Assembly (NCBI RefSeq): GCF_022374875.2
Contig: NZ_CP092427.2
Span: 1,550,001-1,614,000 of the forward strand
Reading direction: 5' to 3'
From: Mycolicibacterium rufum
GTDB lineage: Bacteria > Actinomycetota > Actinomycetes > Mycobacteriales > Mycobacteriaceae
Length of the DNA: 64,000 nucleotides
Shown here: positions 33,459-45,298 of the stretch, one piece after another
How the letters are laid out: each line of letters starts with the position of its first letter
How positions within the stretch are numbered: position 1 is the stretch's first letter
Notes under the pieces: model-generated
What the model saw: only the letters and a program-made list of their open reading frames with translations
Database searches by the model: none
Told to the model about the DNA's origin: nothing
Made by a program: the position numbers and the translations under genes

Positions 33459-35738
33459 TCAGCCGCTGAGAAGTCCGATCCGTCTCGCCTCCTCCACAGC
33501 GGCACCGCGGGTGGACACGCCGAGCTTGCGGTACACCGATGTCGCCTGGCTCTTGGCGGTTTCGCGCCCGATGACCAGCTCGTCGGCGATCTGCTGCAAC
33601 GACAGGTGCGTCGCCAGCAGGGGGAGGAGCCGCAACTCCGCTGCCGTCAGGGGGTGGGCGTTGCCCGCCGCCATCGCGCGTACCCGGTCCACGCGGGCGG
33701 ACAGTGCGATGGCCCCGGGTTCCCGTCGTCGGGCACGCTCGGCGGCGTCGAGATGGGTGGCGAGCAGTTCCCGATCGCCCACCACGGCGGCGGTCCACGC
33801 CAACAGGCCGTGACCGAGCAGCGCGGTGCGCGCCGCCAACCGACCGAGCCGGTCGAGCAGGCGCTCGGTCACCTTCACCGATTCGTGGGCCGCCGAGACG
33901 TCGCCGGTCCGCGCCGCCATCACCGCGCTCACCGCATAGACGACCACCATCGGCACGACATCACCCAGGTCGTACTTGTCCACGAGTGTCCTTGCGGCGT
34001 CGCTTCGTTCGATCGCCCCGGCATCGTCACCCGCGGCGAGGTCTAGTAGCGCCAGGTGCGCCAGCGCGGCGGCCTGGAACCCCGGCAGATCGTCGGTGAC
34101 CGGTAGGGCTGATTCGAGGAGCAGTCGAGCCTGCGGTGTCTGACCGCGCATCGATTCCGCGGCGCCCTTCATCACCGTCGCCGCCCCCCACCACGGGTTG
34201 ACCAGGCTGTCCCCGGCGGCGCGGACGACGTCGGCGCAGTGCAGCACCTCGTCGATGCCGCCGACGCCGATGAGCGAACCGACAAGGGCCGCAGCCACAT
34301 CCACCGACGGCGTGCCGTCGGCGAGCGGTTCCCCGCGGTCGGCCTGACGTGCCTGCATCAGCGACCGATGGATGGCCTCGGCATCGCCGGTGGTGACGCC
34401 CAGCCATGCCCGCGCCAGCGCCGCATCGGGATACTCGGTGAAGATCCGGGGCTCGAGCAACGCCACGCGCCGCGCCAGCACGCCGGCGCGGCCGTCGAAT
34501 CCGAGACGGACCGCGTCCCGGCCCACCAGGTCGGCTGCGCGCGGTTCGTCACCCGCGGCGAGGGCGAGCTGCAGCGCGCCGTCGATGTCGCCGTCGCGCT
34601 CCATCATCTCGGCGGCCCGAATCGCGAGCTCGCGGAAGCGGTTCGGAGCGCGCGTCCGCATCCGCTGACGCAGGACGTCGGCGAAGAGCCGGTGGTAACG
34701 GAACCAGACCCCGTGCTGGTCCAGAACGACGAGAAAGGGATTGCCGGCGTCGGCGAGGGCGTCGAGCATCTGCGCGCAGTCGTCACGGGCGAGCACCACG
34801 TCCAGCTGCGCCGCGGTGAAGCGTTCCAGCACAGACGAATCGAGGAGAAACGTGGCCGTCGCGGGATCGGTCAGATCAAGGACCTCCTCCACCAGATACT
34901 CGGCCAGCGGGCCGCGTCTCCCGACCAGCGAGTCGACGGATCCGCCGTCCCGGAGGGCCATGGCCGCCAACATGACCCCGGCAGGCCACCCCTCGCAACG
35001 CTCCACGACCGCCGCGACGGCGGGGGCTCGACGGTCGATGCCGCTCACCGACACGAGCAGCGTCGCCGCTTCCTCGTCGCAGAAGCGCAGGACCGACGCG
35101 TCGATCTCCACGACATCCTCGACCAGTCGGCGCCGGACGATCTCGAGTCGCAGCTGGTGACGCCCCACCACCACGACCGTCGTGTGCGCCGGCGCCGCGT
35201 CGATCACCGCGTGCAGAGCCGCGACGGCATCGTCGGCGTTCAGGTGGTGGGCGTCGTCGACGACGAGCACCAGGGGTCCGGCGGCGTCGAGCGCCGCGCT
35301 CAGCGCCGGAAGCAGATGGGTCAGCGGGTCGCGTCCCGGCCCGCGAAGATAACCGAGGACGGCGCTGTCGACGGGGCGCACCGCCGCGACGGCGGTCGCG
35401 AGGTGCAGCAGCAGGTGCGCAGGGTCCTCGTCGAGGTGGTCGACACGGACCCACGCGAACGGTCGGGGATCGGTGCCTTCCCACAGCGCCACCGCGGTCG
35501 TCTTGCCGTACCCGGCCGGAGCCGTCACGGTGACCAGGTGCGCGTCGTCCCGGGCGGCGAGCTGCTCGACCAGGCGGGCGCGCGGCACGGCGGCGTCGAC
35601 GATGCGCGGACGGCCCACAGTGGCCGTCGGTACATACGCCCGCCAATCCCCCGCAAGCACGTCGCGATCGTAGGCAGCGTCGCGCTGTCGTCGCTGGTGA
35701 ACGTTGGTACCGATGAGGCTGTCAGAGGTCCCTGGCAC
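33459..35738 (-). CDS. MalT-type (STAND ATPase) LuxR-family transcriptional regulator
   Basis: This protein of about 759 residues has a P-loop near the N-terminus (APAGYGKTTAV), Walker B LVLVVDDAHHL, winged-helix and TPR-like helical arrays through the middle, and a C-terminal GerE/LuxR HTH (LTAAELRLLPLLATHLSLQQIADELVIGRETAKSQATSVYRKLGV). This is the MalT architecture of an ATP- and inducer-dependent activator. The start is uncertain: a GTG at 35738 or one at 35660 both lack a clear ribosome-binding site. It is transcribed toward the two small secreted genes with the shared promoter box and is the best local candidate to activate them; this is inference. Confidence 0.85.
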   Translation of the reverse strand: MPGTSDSLIGTNVHQRRQRDAAYDRDVLAGDWRAYVPTATVGRPRIVDAAVPRARLVEQLAARDDAHLVTVTAPAGYGKTTAVALWEGTDPRPFAWVRVDHLDEDPAHLLLHLATAVAAVRPVDSAVLGYLRGPGRDPLTHLLPALSAALDAAGPLVLVVDDAHHLNADDAVAALHAVIDAAPAHTTVVVVGRHQLRLEIVRRRLVEDVVEIDASVLRFCDEEAATLLVSVSGIDRRAPAVAAVVERCEGWPAGVMLAAMALRDGGSVDSLVGRRGPLAEYLVEEVLDLTDPATATFLLDSSVLERFTAAQLDVVLARDDCAQMLDALADAGNPFLVVLDQHGVWFRYHRLFADVLRQRMRTRAPNRFRELAIRAAEMMERDGDIDGALQLALAAGDEPRAADLVGRDAVRLGFDGRAGVLARRVALLEPRIFTEYPDAALARAWLGVTTGDAEAIHRSLMQARQADRGEPLADGTPSVDVAAALVGSLIGVGGIDEVLHCADVVRAAGDSLVNPWWGAATVMKGAAESMRGQTPQARLLLESALPVTDDLPGFQAAALAHLALLDLAAGDDAGAIERSDAARTLVDKYDLGDVVPMVVVYAVSAVMAARTGDVSAAHESVKVTERLLDRLGRLAARTALLGHGLLAWTAAVVGDRELLATHLDAAERARRREPGAIALSARVDRVRAMAAGNAHPLTAAELRLLPLLATHLSLQQIADELVIGRETAKSQATSVYRKLGVSTRGAAVEEARRIGLLSG

Positions 35739-35859
35739 GGTGGGCGAAGTGCTCTTGACAGCCCGGGGACGCCACCGTGTCTGTGACGCGCACCACAACG
35801 GGAATGGATGCGACGCCGATCCGGCTTGCCCGGGGAAACGCCGACGACGGGATGGACAC

Positions 35860-36627
<768 letters not shown>

Positions 36628-36683
36628 GGCCGCCAGAGCGGTCTTGCCCGAAGTTTGTCGGAGGCCCTTGGCACCATGGACAC

Positions 36684-39600
36684 GTGTCCCTGACCACCGA
36701 TCCGCTCTCCCGCTTCAGCGCGTTGACGCGCGAGTGGTTCGCGGGCACCTTCGTCGAACCCACTCCGGCGCAGGCCCAGGCATGGAACGCCATCGCCGAC
36801 GGCGACAACACGCTGGTCATCGCACCCACCGGGTCCGGCAAGACGCTCGCGGCCTTCCTGTGGGCGATCGACGGGCTGGCCAGGTCGCCGTCGTCGGAGC
36901 CCACCACGCGGGTGCTGTACGTGTCCCCGCTCAAGGCGCTCGCCGTCGACGTCGAGCGCAACCTGCGCACGCCACTGACCGGGATCTCCCGCATCGCCGA
37001 GCGCGGCGGTCAGGAGCCGCCGAAGATCAGCGTCGGAGTCCGCTCCGGAGACACCACGCCCGCCAAACGCCGGGAGCTGATCACCAAACCGCCCGACATC
37101 CTGATCACCACGCCCGAGTCGCTGTTCCTGATGCTGACCTCCGCCGCCCGCGAGACGCTGGCCGGGGTGCAGACGGTCATCGTCGACGAGGTGCACGCCG
37201 TGGCGGGCACCAAGCGCGGCGCGCATCTGGCCGTGTCCCTGGAGCGGCTCGACGCGATGCTCGAGAAGCCCGCGCAGCGCATCGGGCTGTCGGCCACGGT
37301 GCGTCCGCCCGAAGAGGTGGCCCGCTTCCTGTCCGGCGCCGCGCCCACCACCATCGTGGCGCCGCCCGCGGCGAAGACGTTCGACCTGACCGTTCAGGTG
37401 CCGGTGCCCGACATGGCGAACCTGGAGAACAACTCGATCTGGCCCGATGTGGAGGAGCGCATCGTCGACCTCATCGAGGCGCACAACAGCTCGATCGTGT
37501 TCACCAACTCGCGGCGGCTGGCCGAACGCCTGACCGCGCGGCTCAACGAGATCCACGCCGAGCGCAACGGCATCGAACTCGGCGGGCCCAACCCCGGCGT
37601 GGCCGGCGGTGCGCCCGCCCACCTGATGGGCAGCGGGCAGTCCTACGGCGCCGAGCCGCTGCTGGCCCGGGCACACCACGGCTCGGTCAGCAAGGAGGCA
37701 CGCGCCGACGTCGAGGACGCCCTCAAGAGCGGGCGGCTCAAGGCGGTCGTGGCGACGTCGAGTCTGGAACTCGGCATCGACATGGGCGCGGTCGATCTGG
37801 TGATCCAGGTGGAGACACCGCCGTCGGTGGCCAGCGGGCTGCAGCGCATCGGCCGGGCGGGCCACCAGGTCGGTGAGATCAGCCAGGGCGTGCTGTTCCC
37901 CAAGCACCGCACCGACCTGATCGGATGCGCGGTCAGCGTGCAGCGGATGCTGGGCGGTCAGATCGAGACGATGCGGGTGCCCGCCAATCCGCTCGACGTG
38001 CTGGCCCAACACACCGTCGCAGCGTGCGCGCTGGAACCCATCAACGCCGAGTCCTGGTTCGACACCGTGCGGCGCAGCGCACCCTTCGCGACGCTGCCGC
38101 GCAGCGCCTTCGAGGCGACGCTGGACCTGCTCTCCGGGAAGTACCCGTCGACCGAGTTCGCCGAACTGCGGCCACGCATCGTGTACGACCGCGACGCCGG
38201 CACGCTCACCGCGCGGCCCGGCGCCCAGCGGCTCGCGGTCACCTCCGGCGGCGCGATCCCCGACCGCGGGCTGTTCACCGTCTTCCTCGCCTCCAGCGCG
38301 GACTCCGAGAAGCCTTCCCGGGTCGGCGAACTCGACGAGGAAATGGTCTACGAGTCCCGCCCGGGCGACGTCATCTCCCTCGGCGCGACCAGCTGGCGGA
38401 TCACCGAGATCACCCACGACCGGGTGCTGGTCATCCCCGCCCCCGGCGAACCGGCGCGGCTGCCGTTCTGGCGCGGCGACGGTGTCGGTCGGCCCGCCGA
38501 GCTGGGCGCGGCGATCGGCGCGTTCAACGGCGAGCTGGCCCGCCTCGACCGCGACGCCTTCGAGAAACGCTGTCAGAGCGTGGGATTCGACACGTTCGCG
38601 ATCGACAACCTGTGGCAGCTGATCGACGAGCAGCGCACCGCGACGACCGCGGTACCGTCCGACACCACGCTGGTGGTCGAGCGGTTCCGGGACGAGTTGG
38701 GTGACTGGCGGATCATCCTGCACTCCCCCTACGGCCTGCGGGTGCACGGCCCGCTGGCGCTCGCGGTGGGCAGGCGGCTCTACGAGCGGTTCGGCATCGA
38801 CGAGAAGCCGACCGCCTCCGACGACGGCATCATCGTGCGGTTACCCGACACCGACGACACCGCCCCGGGCGCCGACATCTTCGTCTTCGACCCGGACGAG
38901 ATCGAGCCGCTGGTGACCACCGAGGTCAGCTCGTCGGCGCTGTTCGCCTCGCGGTTCCGGGAGTGCGCCGCCCGGGCCCTGCTGCTGCCGCGCCGTCATC
39001 CGGGTAAGCGTTCCCCGCTGTGGCATCAGCGCCAGCGCGCGGCGCAACTGCTCGACGTGGCCCGCAACTACCCGGACTTCCCTGTCGTCCTCGAGGCCGT
39101 CCGGGAATGCCTGCAGGACGTCTACGACGTGCCGATGCTCACCGACCTGATGGCGCGCATCGCCCAGCGCCGGGTTCGGCTGCTCGAGGTCGAGACGCCG
39201 ACACCCTCGCCGTTCGCGGCGTCTCTGCTGTTCGGCTACGTCGGCGCGTTCATGTACGAAGGCGACAGCCCGCTGGCCGAACGGCGCGCCGCCGCACTGG
39301 CCTTGGACCCGACGCTGCTGGCCGAGCTGCTGGGACGGGTCGAACTGCGCGAACTGCTCGACGCCGACGTGGTGGCCAACACCACGCGTCAGCTGCAGCA
39401 CCTGACGCCCGAGCGAACGGTCCGCGACGCCGAAGGGGTGGCCGACCTGCTGCGCATGCTCGGTCCGCTGACGGTCGAGGAGATCGCGGTGCGCTGCACG
39501 GTCGAGGATGTCGGCGGGTGGCTCGAGGGCCTGCTGACGGCCAAACGGATCGTGAGCGTGTCCTACGCCGGACAGACCTGGTGGGCCAGCGTCGAGGACA

Positions 39601-41213
39601 TCGGGCGGCTGCGCGACGGCGTCGGGGTCGCGGTGCCGGTCGGCGTGCCAATCGCGTTCCTCGAGCCCGTCGTTGATCCGCTGGGCGAACTGCTGTCCCG
39701 CTACGCCCGCACGCGGGGCCCGTTCACGACCGCGGAGGCCGCGTCGCGGTTCGGGTTGGGGGTGCGGGTGGCGGCCGACGTGCTGGGCCGGCTGGCCGCC
39801 GACGGCAAATTGGTGCGCGGCGAATTCACCGATGCGCCTGCCGATTCCGGTGACCAGTGGTGCGACGCCGAGGTGTTGCGCATCCTGCGACGGCGCTCGC
39901 TGGCGGCATTGCGCGCGCAGATCGAGCCGGTCAGCACCGCGGCGCTCGGGCGCTTCCTGCCGGCCTGGCAACAACTGGGTGGCGACACGGTGTCGGGGGT
40001 CGACGGTCTGGCATCGGTGATCGACCAGCTGGCGGGCGTGCCGATGCCGGCGTCGGCGATCGAGCCGCTGATCTTCGGGCAGCGGGTGCGTGATTATCAG
40101 CCCGGCATGCTCGACGAGCTGCTCGCCTCCGGCGAGGTGCTGTGGTCGGGGGCCGGCGCGCTGTCATCGGCCGACGGCTGGGTCGCCTTCCACCCCGCCG
40201 ACACCGCGCCGCTCTCGCTCGCCCCGCACGGTGAACTCGACCTCACCGACACCCATCACACGATCCTCGGCGCGTTGAGTGGCGGCGGGGCGTACTTCTT
40301 CCGCCAGCTCGCGGTCGACGGTGTCAGCACCGAGGCCCTCAAAGAGGCTCTGTGGCAGCTGATCTGGGCCGGATACGTCGGCGGTGACACGTTCGCGCCC
40401 GTGCGCGCGCTGTTGGCGGGCACCCGCGGTTCCGGCACCCGGCGCGCGGCGGCCCCCTCGCACCGGCACCGTCGGGCGCCGCGGCTGAGCCGCTACAGCA
40501 TCAGCACCGCCGGTCTCGGCGCGCACCGCGACACCGATCCCACGGTGGCGGGGCGCTGGGCCGCACTGCCGACGGCCGAGGTCGACACCACCGTGCGGGC
40601 GTCGTATCAGGCCGACCAGCTGCTGGCCCGGCACGGCGTGCTCACCAAAGGTGCGGTGGCCGCGGAGAACATCGCCGGCGGGTTCGCGTCGATGTACAAG
40701 GTGCTGACCTCGATGGAGGAGGCGGGGCGTTGTCAGCGCGGCTATTTCGTCGAATCGCTGGGCGGCGCCCAGTTCGCGACCGCCAGCACGGTCGACCGGT
40801 TGCGCAGCCACGCCGACAGCATCGACGACAAGCAGCAGAATCTGCGTGCGATCGCGCTGGCCGCCACCGATCCGGCCAATCCGTTCGGGGCGGCGCTGCC
40901 CTGGCCGGCCCAGGGCGAGGCCGCGCACCGGCCGGGCCGCAAGGCGGGCGCGCTGGTGGTGCTCGTCGACGGGGAGCTGGCGTGGTTCGTCGAACGCGGG
41001 GGCCGGTCGTTGCTCAGCTTCACCGAGGACGCCGAGGTGCACAACGCCGCGGCGGCCGCGCTCGCGGAACTGGTGACCCGCCAACGTGTTCCCGCGCTTC
41101 TGGTCGAGCGGATCGACGGCGTTCCGGTGCTCGAGAGTAAAGACTCGCTGGTGGCCGAGGCGCTGGTGCACGCGGGCTTCTCCCGGACACCGCGCGGTCT
41201 GCGGCTGCGCTGA
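36684..41213 (+). CDS. lhr: Large ATP-dependent helicase Lhr
   Basis: This 1509-residue superfamily 2 helicase is close to the family length of about 1510 in mycobacteria. The helicase core occupies the first 850 residues: motif [13 protein letters not shown], motif II VDEVHAV, motif [17 protein letters not shown], and motif [12 protein letters not shown] winged helix and the Lhr beta-barrel follow, then the long Lhr-specific C-terminal region (DUF4921/HTH_42-like) seen in full-length Lhr. It is a 3'-5' ssDNA translocase implicated in DNA repair and induced by mitomycin C. The GTG start is at 36684. Its stop overlaps the nei2 start (TGATG), supporting a repair operon. Confidence 0.96.
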   Translation: MSLTTDPLSRFSALTREWFAGTFVEPTPAQAQAWNAIADGDNTLVIAPTGSGKTLAAFLWAIDGLARSPSSEPTTRVLYVSPLKALAVDVERNLRTPLTGISRIAERGGQEPPKISVGVRSGDTTPAKRRELITKPPDILITTPESLFLMLTSAARETLAGVQTVIVDEVHAVAGTKRGAHLAVSLERLDAMLEKPAQRIGLSATVRPPEEVARFLSGAAPTTIVAPPAAKTFDLTVQVPVPDMANLENNSIWPDVEERIVDLIEAHNSSIVFTNSRRLAERLTARLNEIHAERNGIELGGPNPGVAGGAPAHLMGSGQSYGAEPLLARAHHGSVSKEARADVEDALKSGRLKAVVATSSLELGIDMGAVDLVIQVETPPSVASGLQRIGRAGHQVGEISQGVLFPKHRTDLIGCAVSVQRMLGGQIETMRVPANPLDVLAQHTVAACALEPINAESWFDTVRRSAPFATLPRSAFEATLDLLSGKYPSTEFAELRPRIVYDRDAGTLTARPGAQRLAVTSGGAIPDRGLFTVFLASSADSEKPSRVGELDEEMVYESRPGDVISLGATSWRITEITHDRVLVIPAPGEPARLPFWRGDGVGRPAELGAAIGAFNGELARLDRDAFEKRCQSVGFDTFAIDNLWQLIDEQRTATTAVPSDTTLVVERFRDELGDWRIILHSPYGLRVHGPLALAVGRRLYERFGIDEKPTASDDGIIVRLPDTDDTAPGADIFVFDPDEIEPLVTTEVSSSALFASRFRECAARALLLPRRHPGKRSPLWHQRQRAAQLLDVARNYPDFPVVLEAVRECLQDVYDVPMLTDLMARIAQRRVRLLEVETPTPSPFAASLLFGYVGAFMYEGDSPLAERRAAALALDPTLLAELLGRVELRELLDADVVANTTRQLQHLTPERTVRDAEGVADLLRMLGPLTVEEIAVRCTVEDVGGWLEGLLTAKRIVSVSYAGQTWWASVEDIGRLRDGVGVAVPVGVPIAFLEPVVDPLGELLSRYARTRGPFTTAEAASRFGLGVRVAADVLGRLAADGKLVRGEFTDAPADSGDQWCDAEVLRILRRRSLAALRAQIEPVSTAALGRFLPAWQQLGGDTVSGVDGLASVIDQLAGVPMPASAIEPLIFGQRVRDYQPGMLDELLASGEVLWSGAGALSSADGWVAFHPADTAPLSLAPHGELDLTDTHHTILGALSGGGAYFFRQLAVDGVSTEALKEALWQLIWAGYVGGDTFAPVRALLAGTRGSGTRRAAAPSHRHRRAPRLSRYSISTAGLGAHRDTDPTVAGRWAALPTAEVDTTVRASYQADQLLARHGVLTKGAVAAENIAGGFASMYKVLTSMEEAGRCQRGYFVESLGGAQFATASTVDRLRSHADSIDDKQQNLRAIALAATDPANPFGAALPWPAQGEAAHRPGRKAGALVVLVDGELAWFVERGGRSLLSFTEDAEVHNAAAAALAELVTRQRVPALLVERIDGVPVLESKDSLVAEALVHAGFSRTPRGLRLR

Positions 41214-41971
41214 TGCCGGAAGGGGACACCGTCTTCCGCACCGCCGACAAGCTGCGGAAAGCCCTCGAGGGCAAGACACTCACGCGCTGTGACGTCCGCG
41301 TGCCCCGCTACGCGGCGGTCGACCTGACTGGCCAGGTGGTGGACGAGGTGCTCAGCCGCGGCAAGCACCTGTTCATCCGGGTGGGTGAGGCCAGCATCCA
41401 CTCGCATCTGAAGATGGACGGGGCGTGGGTGATCGGCCGGGTCCGGGTGCCCGCGTACAAGATCCGCATCGTGCTCGGAACGGCCGATGCGGTGGCGTCG
41501 GGCATCGACCTCGGCGTGCTCGAGGTCCTCGAACGGGCACACGACATGGACGCGGTCGCGCACCTCGGGCCCGACCTGCTCGGCGACTGGTCGGCGGAGT
41601 CGGCGGCAACGGCGGCGACCAACCTGATGGCCGACCCGTCACGGCCGGTGGCCGAGGCGCTGCTCGACCAGCGGGTGATGGCCGGGGTCGGCAACGTGTA
41701 CGCCAACGAGATGTCGTTCGTGTTCGGGCTGCGGCCCACCACGCCCGTCGGGGAACTCACCGATCCGCTGCGGGTCGTCACCCGGGCCCAGCAGATGTTG
41801 TGGCTCAACCGGTTACGCGTCAACCGCACGACGACCGGCAACACCCGCCCCGGCCAGGACGTGTGGGTGTACGGGCGCGCCGGGCTGCCATGCCGACGCT
41901 GCGGCACGCGGATCCAGACCGACAAGGACGGCGACCGCGTCACCTACTGGTGCCCCACCTGCCAACGCTGA
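41213..41971 (+). CDS. nei2: Endonuclease VIII-type DNA glycosylase Nei2
   Basis: This 252-residue Fpg/Nei-family bifunctional glycosylase/AP lyase begins [14 protein letters not shown], giving the catalytic P2 and E3 after methionine removal. The helix-two-turn-helix ([21 protein letters not shown]) and a C-terminal zinc finger (CRRCGTRI ... WCPTCQ) are intact. It removes oxidised pyrimidines. It is translationally coupled to lhr, an arrangement conserved in mycobacteria. Confidence 0.95.
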   Translation: MPEGDTVFRTADKLRKALEGKTLTRCDVRVPRYAAVDLTGQVVDEVLSRGKHLFIRVGEASIHSHLKMDGAWVIGRVRVPAYKIRIVLGTADAVASGIDLGVLEVLERAHDMDAVAHLGPDLLGDWSAESAATAATNLMADPSRPVAEALLDQRVMAGVGNVYANEMSFVFGLRPTTPVGELTDPLRVVTRAQQMLWLNRLRVNRTTTGNTRPGQDVWVYGRAGLPCRRCGTRIQTDKDGDRVTYWCPTCQR

Positions 41972-41992
41972 GACCCGTCGCGCTGACAGGCC

Positions 41993-42049
41993 TTGAGTCG
42001 CGGCACCCCCGGTGCTATCTTCGCCCTCGTCGACACGCGTACGCGTGTC
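41993..42049 (+). promoter_or_regulatory. Promoter with perfect 18-bp operator palindrome for the MBL gene
   Basis: TTGAGT (41993-41998), a 17-base spacer and TATCTT (42016-42021) form a good SigA-type promoter. The perfect palindrome GACACGCGTACGCGTGTC (42032-42049) starts a few bases after the predicted transcription start, a classic position for repressor binding. About 56 bases then lead to the ATG at 42106. Confidence 0.65.
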
Positions 42050-42105
42050 CCCGGACGAGATGTGCGCCGTACCCGGCTCGTAAGACGACGCACGCTGGAG
42101 TGACC

Positions 42106-42981
42106 ATGTCCGACATCGACACCCACCCGCCCGTTCACGCCGTGAAGCCGCTGCCCGCGCAGTGGATTCACGGTTCGGAGTCGGCGAAGCACAACACCGA
42201 CCCCGACGTGCAGGTCTTCTGGTACGACGACGACACGGTCATCCTCCGGCAGAACAAGGCCATCAACTACGAGGCGCCGTTCCTCTTCCTGCTCTTCGGG
42301 CACGACCGTGCGGCGCTGCTCGACACCGGCGCGACCAGCGAGCGTGAGTTCTTCCCGCTGCGCGACGTCGTCGACGACCTGATCGAGACCTGGCGTCGCC
42401 GTCACGGTCGCACCCGGGGACGCTACGAACTGCTGGTGCTGCACACCCATTCCCACGGCGACCACGTCGCCGGCGATGCGCAGTTCGTCGACCGCCCCGA
42501 CACCGTGCTCGTCCCCGCCGACAAGGCCTCGGCATGGGACTTCTTCGGCTTCACCGCCGACCCGTCCGCGATCAGAACCGTCGATCTGGGGGCGCGCGTC
42601 CTCGACGTGCTCGCCACACCCGGTCACGACGCCGCCGCGGTCACCTTCTACGACCCCGGCACCGGAATCCTGTTCACCGGAGACACGCTCTACCGCGGTC
42701 GGCTCTACATCGTCGACTGGCCGGAATTCACGCGCAGCATCGACCGCCTCCTCGACTTCTGCTCGACGCATGCCGTCACCCACGTCCTCGGCTGCCACAT
42801 CGAGATGACCACCACGCCGGGCGTCGACTACCCGGTGCGCACCACGTTCCAGCCGGAGGAGCCTCCGCTCGAGATGACGGTCGACCACCTCCGCGCCGTT
42901 CGCGCCGCGCTGCACGACGTCGGCCCGTCACCGGCCCGGCATGTCTGCGACGACTTCATCCTCTGGCCCGACGACGAGTGA
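42106..42981 (+). CDS. MBL-fold metallo-hydrolase
   Basis: This 291-residue metallo-beta-lactamase-fold protein has the metal motif HTHSHGDHVAGD near residue 119, a downstream ligand His in ATPGHDAAAVTFYD, the bridging Asp in LFTGDTLYRGRLY, and a final His in VLGCHIEMT. It has no substrate-defining extra domain. The ATG has CTGGAG at a good distance. A well-formed promoter with a perfect palindrome lies upstream, so expression is probably repressed until an inducer appears. The substrate is unknown; lactonase or thioesterase activity are possibilities only. Confidence 0.85.
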   Translation: MSDIDTHPPVHAVKPLPAQWIHGSESAKHNTDPDVQVFWYDDDTVILRQNKAINYEAPFLFLLFGHDRAALLDTGATSEREFFPLRDVVDDLIETWRRRHGRTRGRYELLVLHTHSHGDHVAGDAQFVDRPDTVLVPADKASAWDFFGFTADPSAIRTVDLGARVLDVLATPGHDAAAVTFYDPGTGILFTGDTLYRGRLYIVDWPEFTRSIDRLLDFCSTHAVTHVLGCHIEMTTTPGVDYPVRTTFQPEEPPLEMTVDHLRAVRAALHDVGPSPARHVCDDFILWPDDE

Positions 42982-43016
42982 CGGCGCCGAACGTGCGAAC
43001 CGCACGTCCGGCGCCG
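42982..43016. terminator. Hairpin between convergent MBL and desaturase genes
   Basis: The arms 42982-42997 and 43001-43016 (CGGCGCCGAACGTGCG and its complement with one G-U) form a 16-bp stem with a three-base loop. The hairpin starts at the base after the MBL stop and lies 12 bases from the end of the opposite gene. Confidence 0.7.
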
Positions 43017-43027
43017 AAACCCGGTGA

Positions 43028-44140
43028 TCAGTTCCAGGGCATCGCCAGCTTGACGATCTTGCGGACCACGGTCGCGAACTGCCGCGGCAGCGGACCGGTG
43101 TTGTAGGGCACGCCGTAGCGCTCGCAGATGTCGCGCACCTTCGGCGCGATCTCCGCGTGCCGGAACGCCGGGATGTCCGGGAACAGGTGGTGCTCGATCT
43201 GGAAGCTCAGGTTGCCGGACAGGATGTGGAACAGCTTGCCGCCGGTCAGGTTCGCCGACCCGAGCACCTGGCGGAAGTACCACTGCCCCCGCGTCTCCGC
43301 CTTCGTCTCCTCGATCGAGAACTCCTGCACGTCCTCCGGGAAGTGTCCGCAGAAGATGATCATGTAGGCCCACACGTTGCGCATCAGATTCGCGGTCATG
43401 TTGCCCGCGACCACCCACGGCGCGAAGGGGCCGGCCAGCAGCGGGAACGCGACGTAGTCCTTGAGCGTCTGCCGCTTGGTCTTGCGCCAGATGCCTTCGA
43501 GGATCTCGCGCTTGTCGCGCAGCGAGATCTCGCCGGAGGCGATCTTCTCGCTCTCGAGTTCATGCAGGGCGACGCCGTACTGGAACAGCACCATCAGCAG
43601 GAACGCCCACACCGGATTGCCGAGGAAGTAGGGCTTCCACTTCTGGTCGGGGCTCATCCGCAGGATGCCGTAGCCCACGTCGCGGTCCATCCCGACGATG
43701 TTGGTGTAGGTGTGGTGCATGTAGTTGTGCGAATGACGCCACTGGTCGGCCGGGCACGCGGTGTCCCACTCGAAGTTGCGCGACGACAGGGCGGGATCGC
43801 CCATCCAGTCGTACTGGCCGTGCATGACGTTGTGGCCGATCTCCATGTTGTCGATGATCTTCGACAGGCCCAGCATCGCGGTGCCGGCGAGCCAGAACGG
43901 CGGGAAGATGCCGCCGAACAACAGTGCGCGGCCGCCGATTTCGAGTCCGCGCTGCGCCTTGATCATCCGCCGGATGTAGGTCGCGTCACGCTCGCCGAGG
44001 TCGGCGATGACGCTCTCCTTCAGAGCGTCGAGCTCGCGGCCGAATGCCTCGGCCTGCTCGGGGGTCAGCGTGACGGTGCGTCCGCCGACCGTCTTCGTCA
44101 GGGTTTTCGCCTGCGGTTGGACGTCCAGAGTGTCTGTCAT
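43028..44140 (-). CDS. desA3: Membrane acyl-CoA delta-9 desaturase, DesA3-like
   Basis: This 370-residue di-iron membrane desaturase has its three histidine boxes intact: GHNVMHGQ (H-x3-H), HSHNYMHH (H-x3-HH) and QIEHHLF (QxxHH). Hydrophobic pairs lie at about 80-105 and 180-260. In mycobacteria DesA3 (Rv3229c) converts stearoyl-CoA to oleoyl-CoA with the help of a dedicated oxidoreductase (Rv3230c), and the same partner gene lies 41 bases upstream here. The ATG has AGGAA upstream. The symbol is given by family and operon context; genomes of this group often carry more than one paralogue. Confidence 0.85.
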   Translation of the reverse strand: MTDTLDVQPQAKTLTKTVGGRTVTLTPEQAEAFGRELDALKESVIADLGERDATYIRRMIKAQRGLEIGGRALLFGGIFPPFWLAGTAMLGLSKIIDNMEIGHNVMHGQYDWMGDPALSSRNFEWDTACPADQWRHSHNYMHHTYTNIVGMDRDVGYGILRMSPDQKWKPYFLGNPVWAFLLMVLFQYGVALHELESEKIASGEISLRDKREILEGIWRKTKRQTLKDYVAFPLLAGPFAPWVVAGNMTANLMRNVWAYMIIFCGHFPEDVQEFSIEETKAETRGQWYFRQVLGSANLTGGKLFHILSGNLSFQIEHHLFPDIPAFRHAEIAPKVRDICERYGVPYNTGPLPRQFATVVRKIVKLAMPWN

Positions 44141-44181
44141 GAGGGATTCCTTTCGCTGCTGATTCGTGCAGGACGGAAGTG

Positions 44182-45237
44182 CTACAAAGCGATGTCCACG
44201 TCACCCACCGGGGCGGACACGCAGATCTGCACGTCCTCCTCCTCGGGCGACGACACCGCGCCGGTGACGACGTTGCGCACCACGCCGCTGGTCTTGCGGC
44301 GCGTGCAGGAGAAGCAGATGCCCATGCGGCAGCCGCTCTCCGGGGTCAGGCCCGCGTCCTCGGCCTGGTTGAGCAGCGGACGGCCGTCGTCGGTGACGGC
44401 GACCCCGCTGTCGCTGAACGTGACCTGCCCGCCGGAGGATTCGCCGTCGAAGACCGGCGGCACGAAGCTCTCGAACTCCGCGGCGGGGAACAGGTCGCGG
44501 ACCGCGTCCACCAGTGCCGGCGGCCCACAGACGTAGACCGCCTCGGGATCGGCGATCGGCAGATGGTCCGCGCCGAACCGACCCGACAGCTGCGAACCGG
44601 CCGTCTCGCGGGTGAAGCCGTGGCGGACCGAGACATGGGGCATCGCCGCGGCGATCTCCGCGAGCTCGTCGCGGTAGCACGCCTCCTGCGCCGATCGCGC
44701 GTAGTGCACGAACGCGACCTCCCCTCGATGGCCGCGGGCGCGCAGCGTCCGCAGCATCGACATCAGCGGCGTGATGCCACTGCCGCCAGAGACGAACAGG
44801 ATCCGCTCGGGCAGCCGTTGCGGGAGGGTGAACTCCCCGGCCACCGAGTCCAGGCCGACGACCATGCCGGGCCGGGCGTGGTCGGACAGATAGGTGGAAA
44901 CCAGCCCGCCGTCGTGGCGGCCGACAGTCAGCTCGATGTGCCGGTCGGTCTCGGCGTTGGCCGGTGAGTAGGGCCGCGTGCGGCGGCGGCCGTCGATCTC
45001 CACCGACAGATTGATGTGCTGGCCGGCCCGGAACCCGGAGAACGCACGGTTGGGTGCGAGGGTCAGCGTCACGCTGCGCGGCGTGGAGCGGCGCACCGCG
45101 ACGACCCGGGCGCGGGCCTGACCGCGCGTCCAGGTCGGGTCGACCAGTTCGGTGTAGCGGTCGACGCCGTGCGGACCCGTGAGGAGATCCAGCAGCCCCG
45201 ACCGGCGCACCCGCGTGGTCAAAGTTTCAGTGAACAT
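44182..45237 (-). CDS. Ferredoxin reductase partner of the desaturase (Rv3230c-like)
   Basis: This 351-residue electron-transfer protein has an N-terminal FAD domain (RTRPYSPANAE is the R-x-Y-S flavin motif), an NAD(P) domain (LFVSGGSGITPLMSML; VYVCGPPALVDAV) and a C-terminal plant-type 2Fe-2S domain (ESGCRMGICFSCTRRK, with the last cysteine in VQICVSAP). It passes electrons from NADPH to the desaturase. The ATG is at 45235-45237, inside a region of overlapping palindromes shared with the divergent TetR gene, so both are likely controlled together. Confidence 0.92.
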   Translation of the reverse strand: MFTETLTTRVRRSGLLDLLTGPHGVDRYTELVDPTWTRGQARARVVAVRRSTPRSVTLTLAPNRAFSGFRAGQHINLSVEIDGRRRTRPYSPANAETDRHIELTVGRHDGGLVSTYLSDHARPGMVVGLDSVAGEFTLPQRLPERILFVSGGSGITPLMSMLRTLRARGHRGEVAFVHYARSAQEACYRDELAEIAAAMPHVSVRHGFTRETAGSQLSGRFGADHLPIADPEAVYVCGPPALVDAVRDLFPAAEFESFVPPVFDGESSGGQVTFSDSGVAVTDDGRPLLNQAEDAGLTPESGCRMGICFSCTRRKTSGVVRNVVTGAVSSPEEEDVQICVSAPVGDVDIAL

Positions 45238-45298
45238 GTGTACACCATTGGACAATCCGCGGGTCGCTGTCAACGGATGTGCGCAGGTTGTGGTAGGT

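Noticed and set aside
35793..35802. Third copy of the CCACAACGGG core between luxR and the SDR gene
   Set aside because: Only ten bases match and there is no TANNNT at the 20-base distance seen in the other two, so it may be chance.
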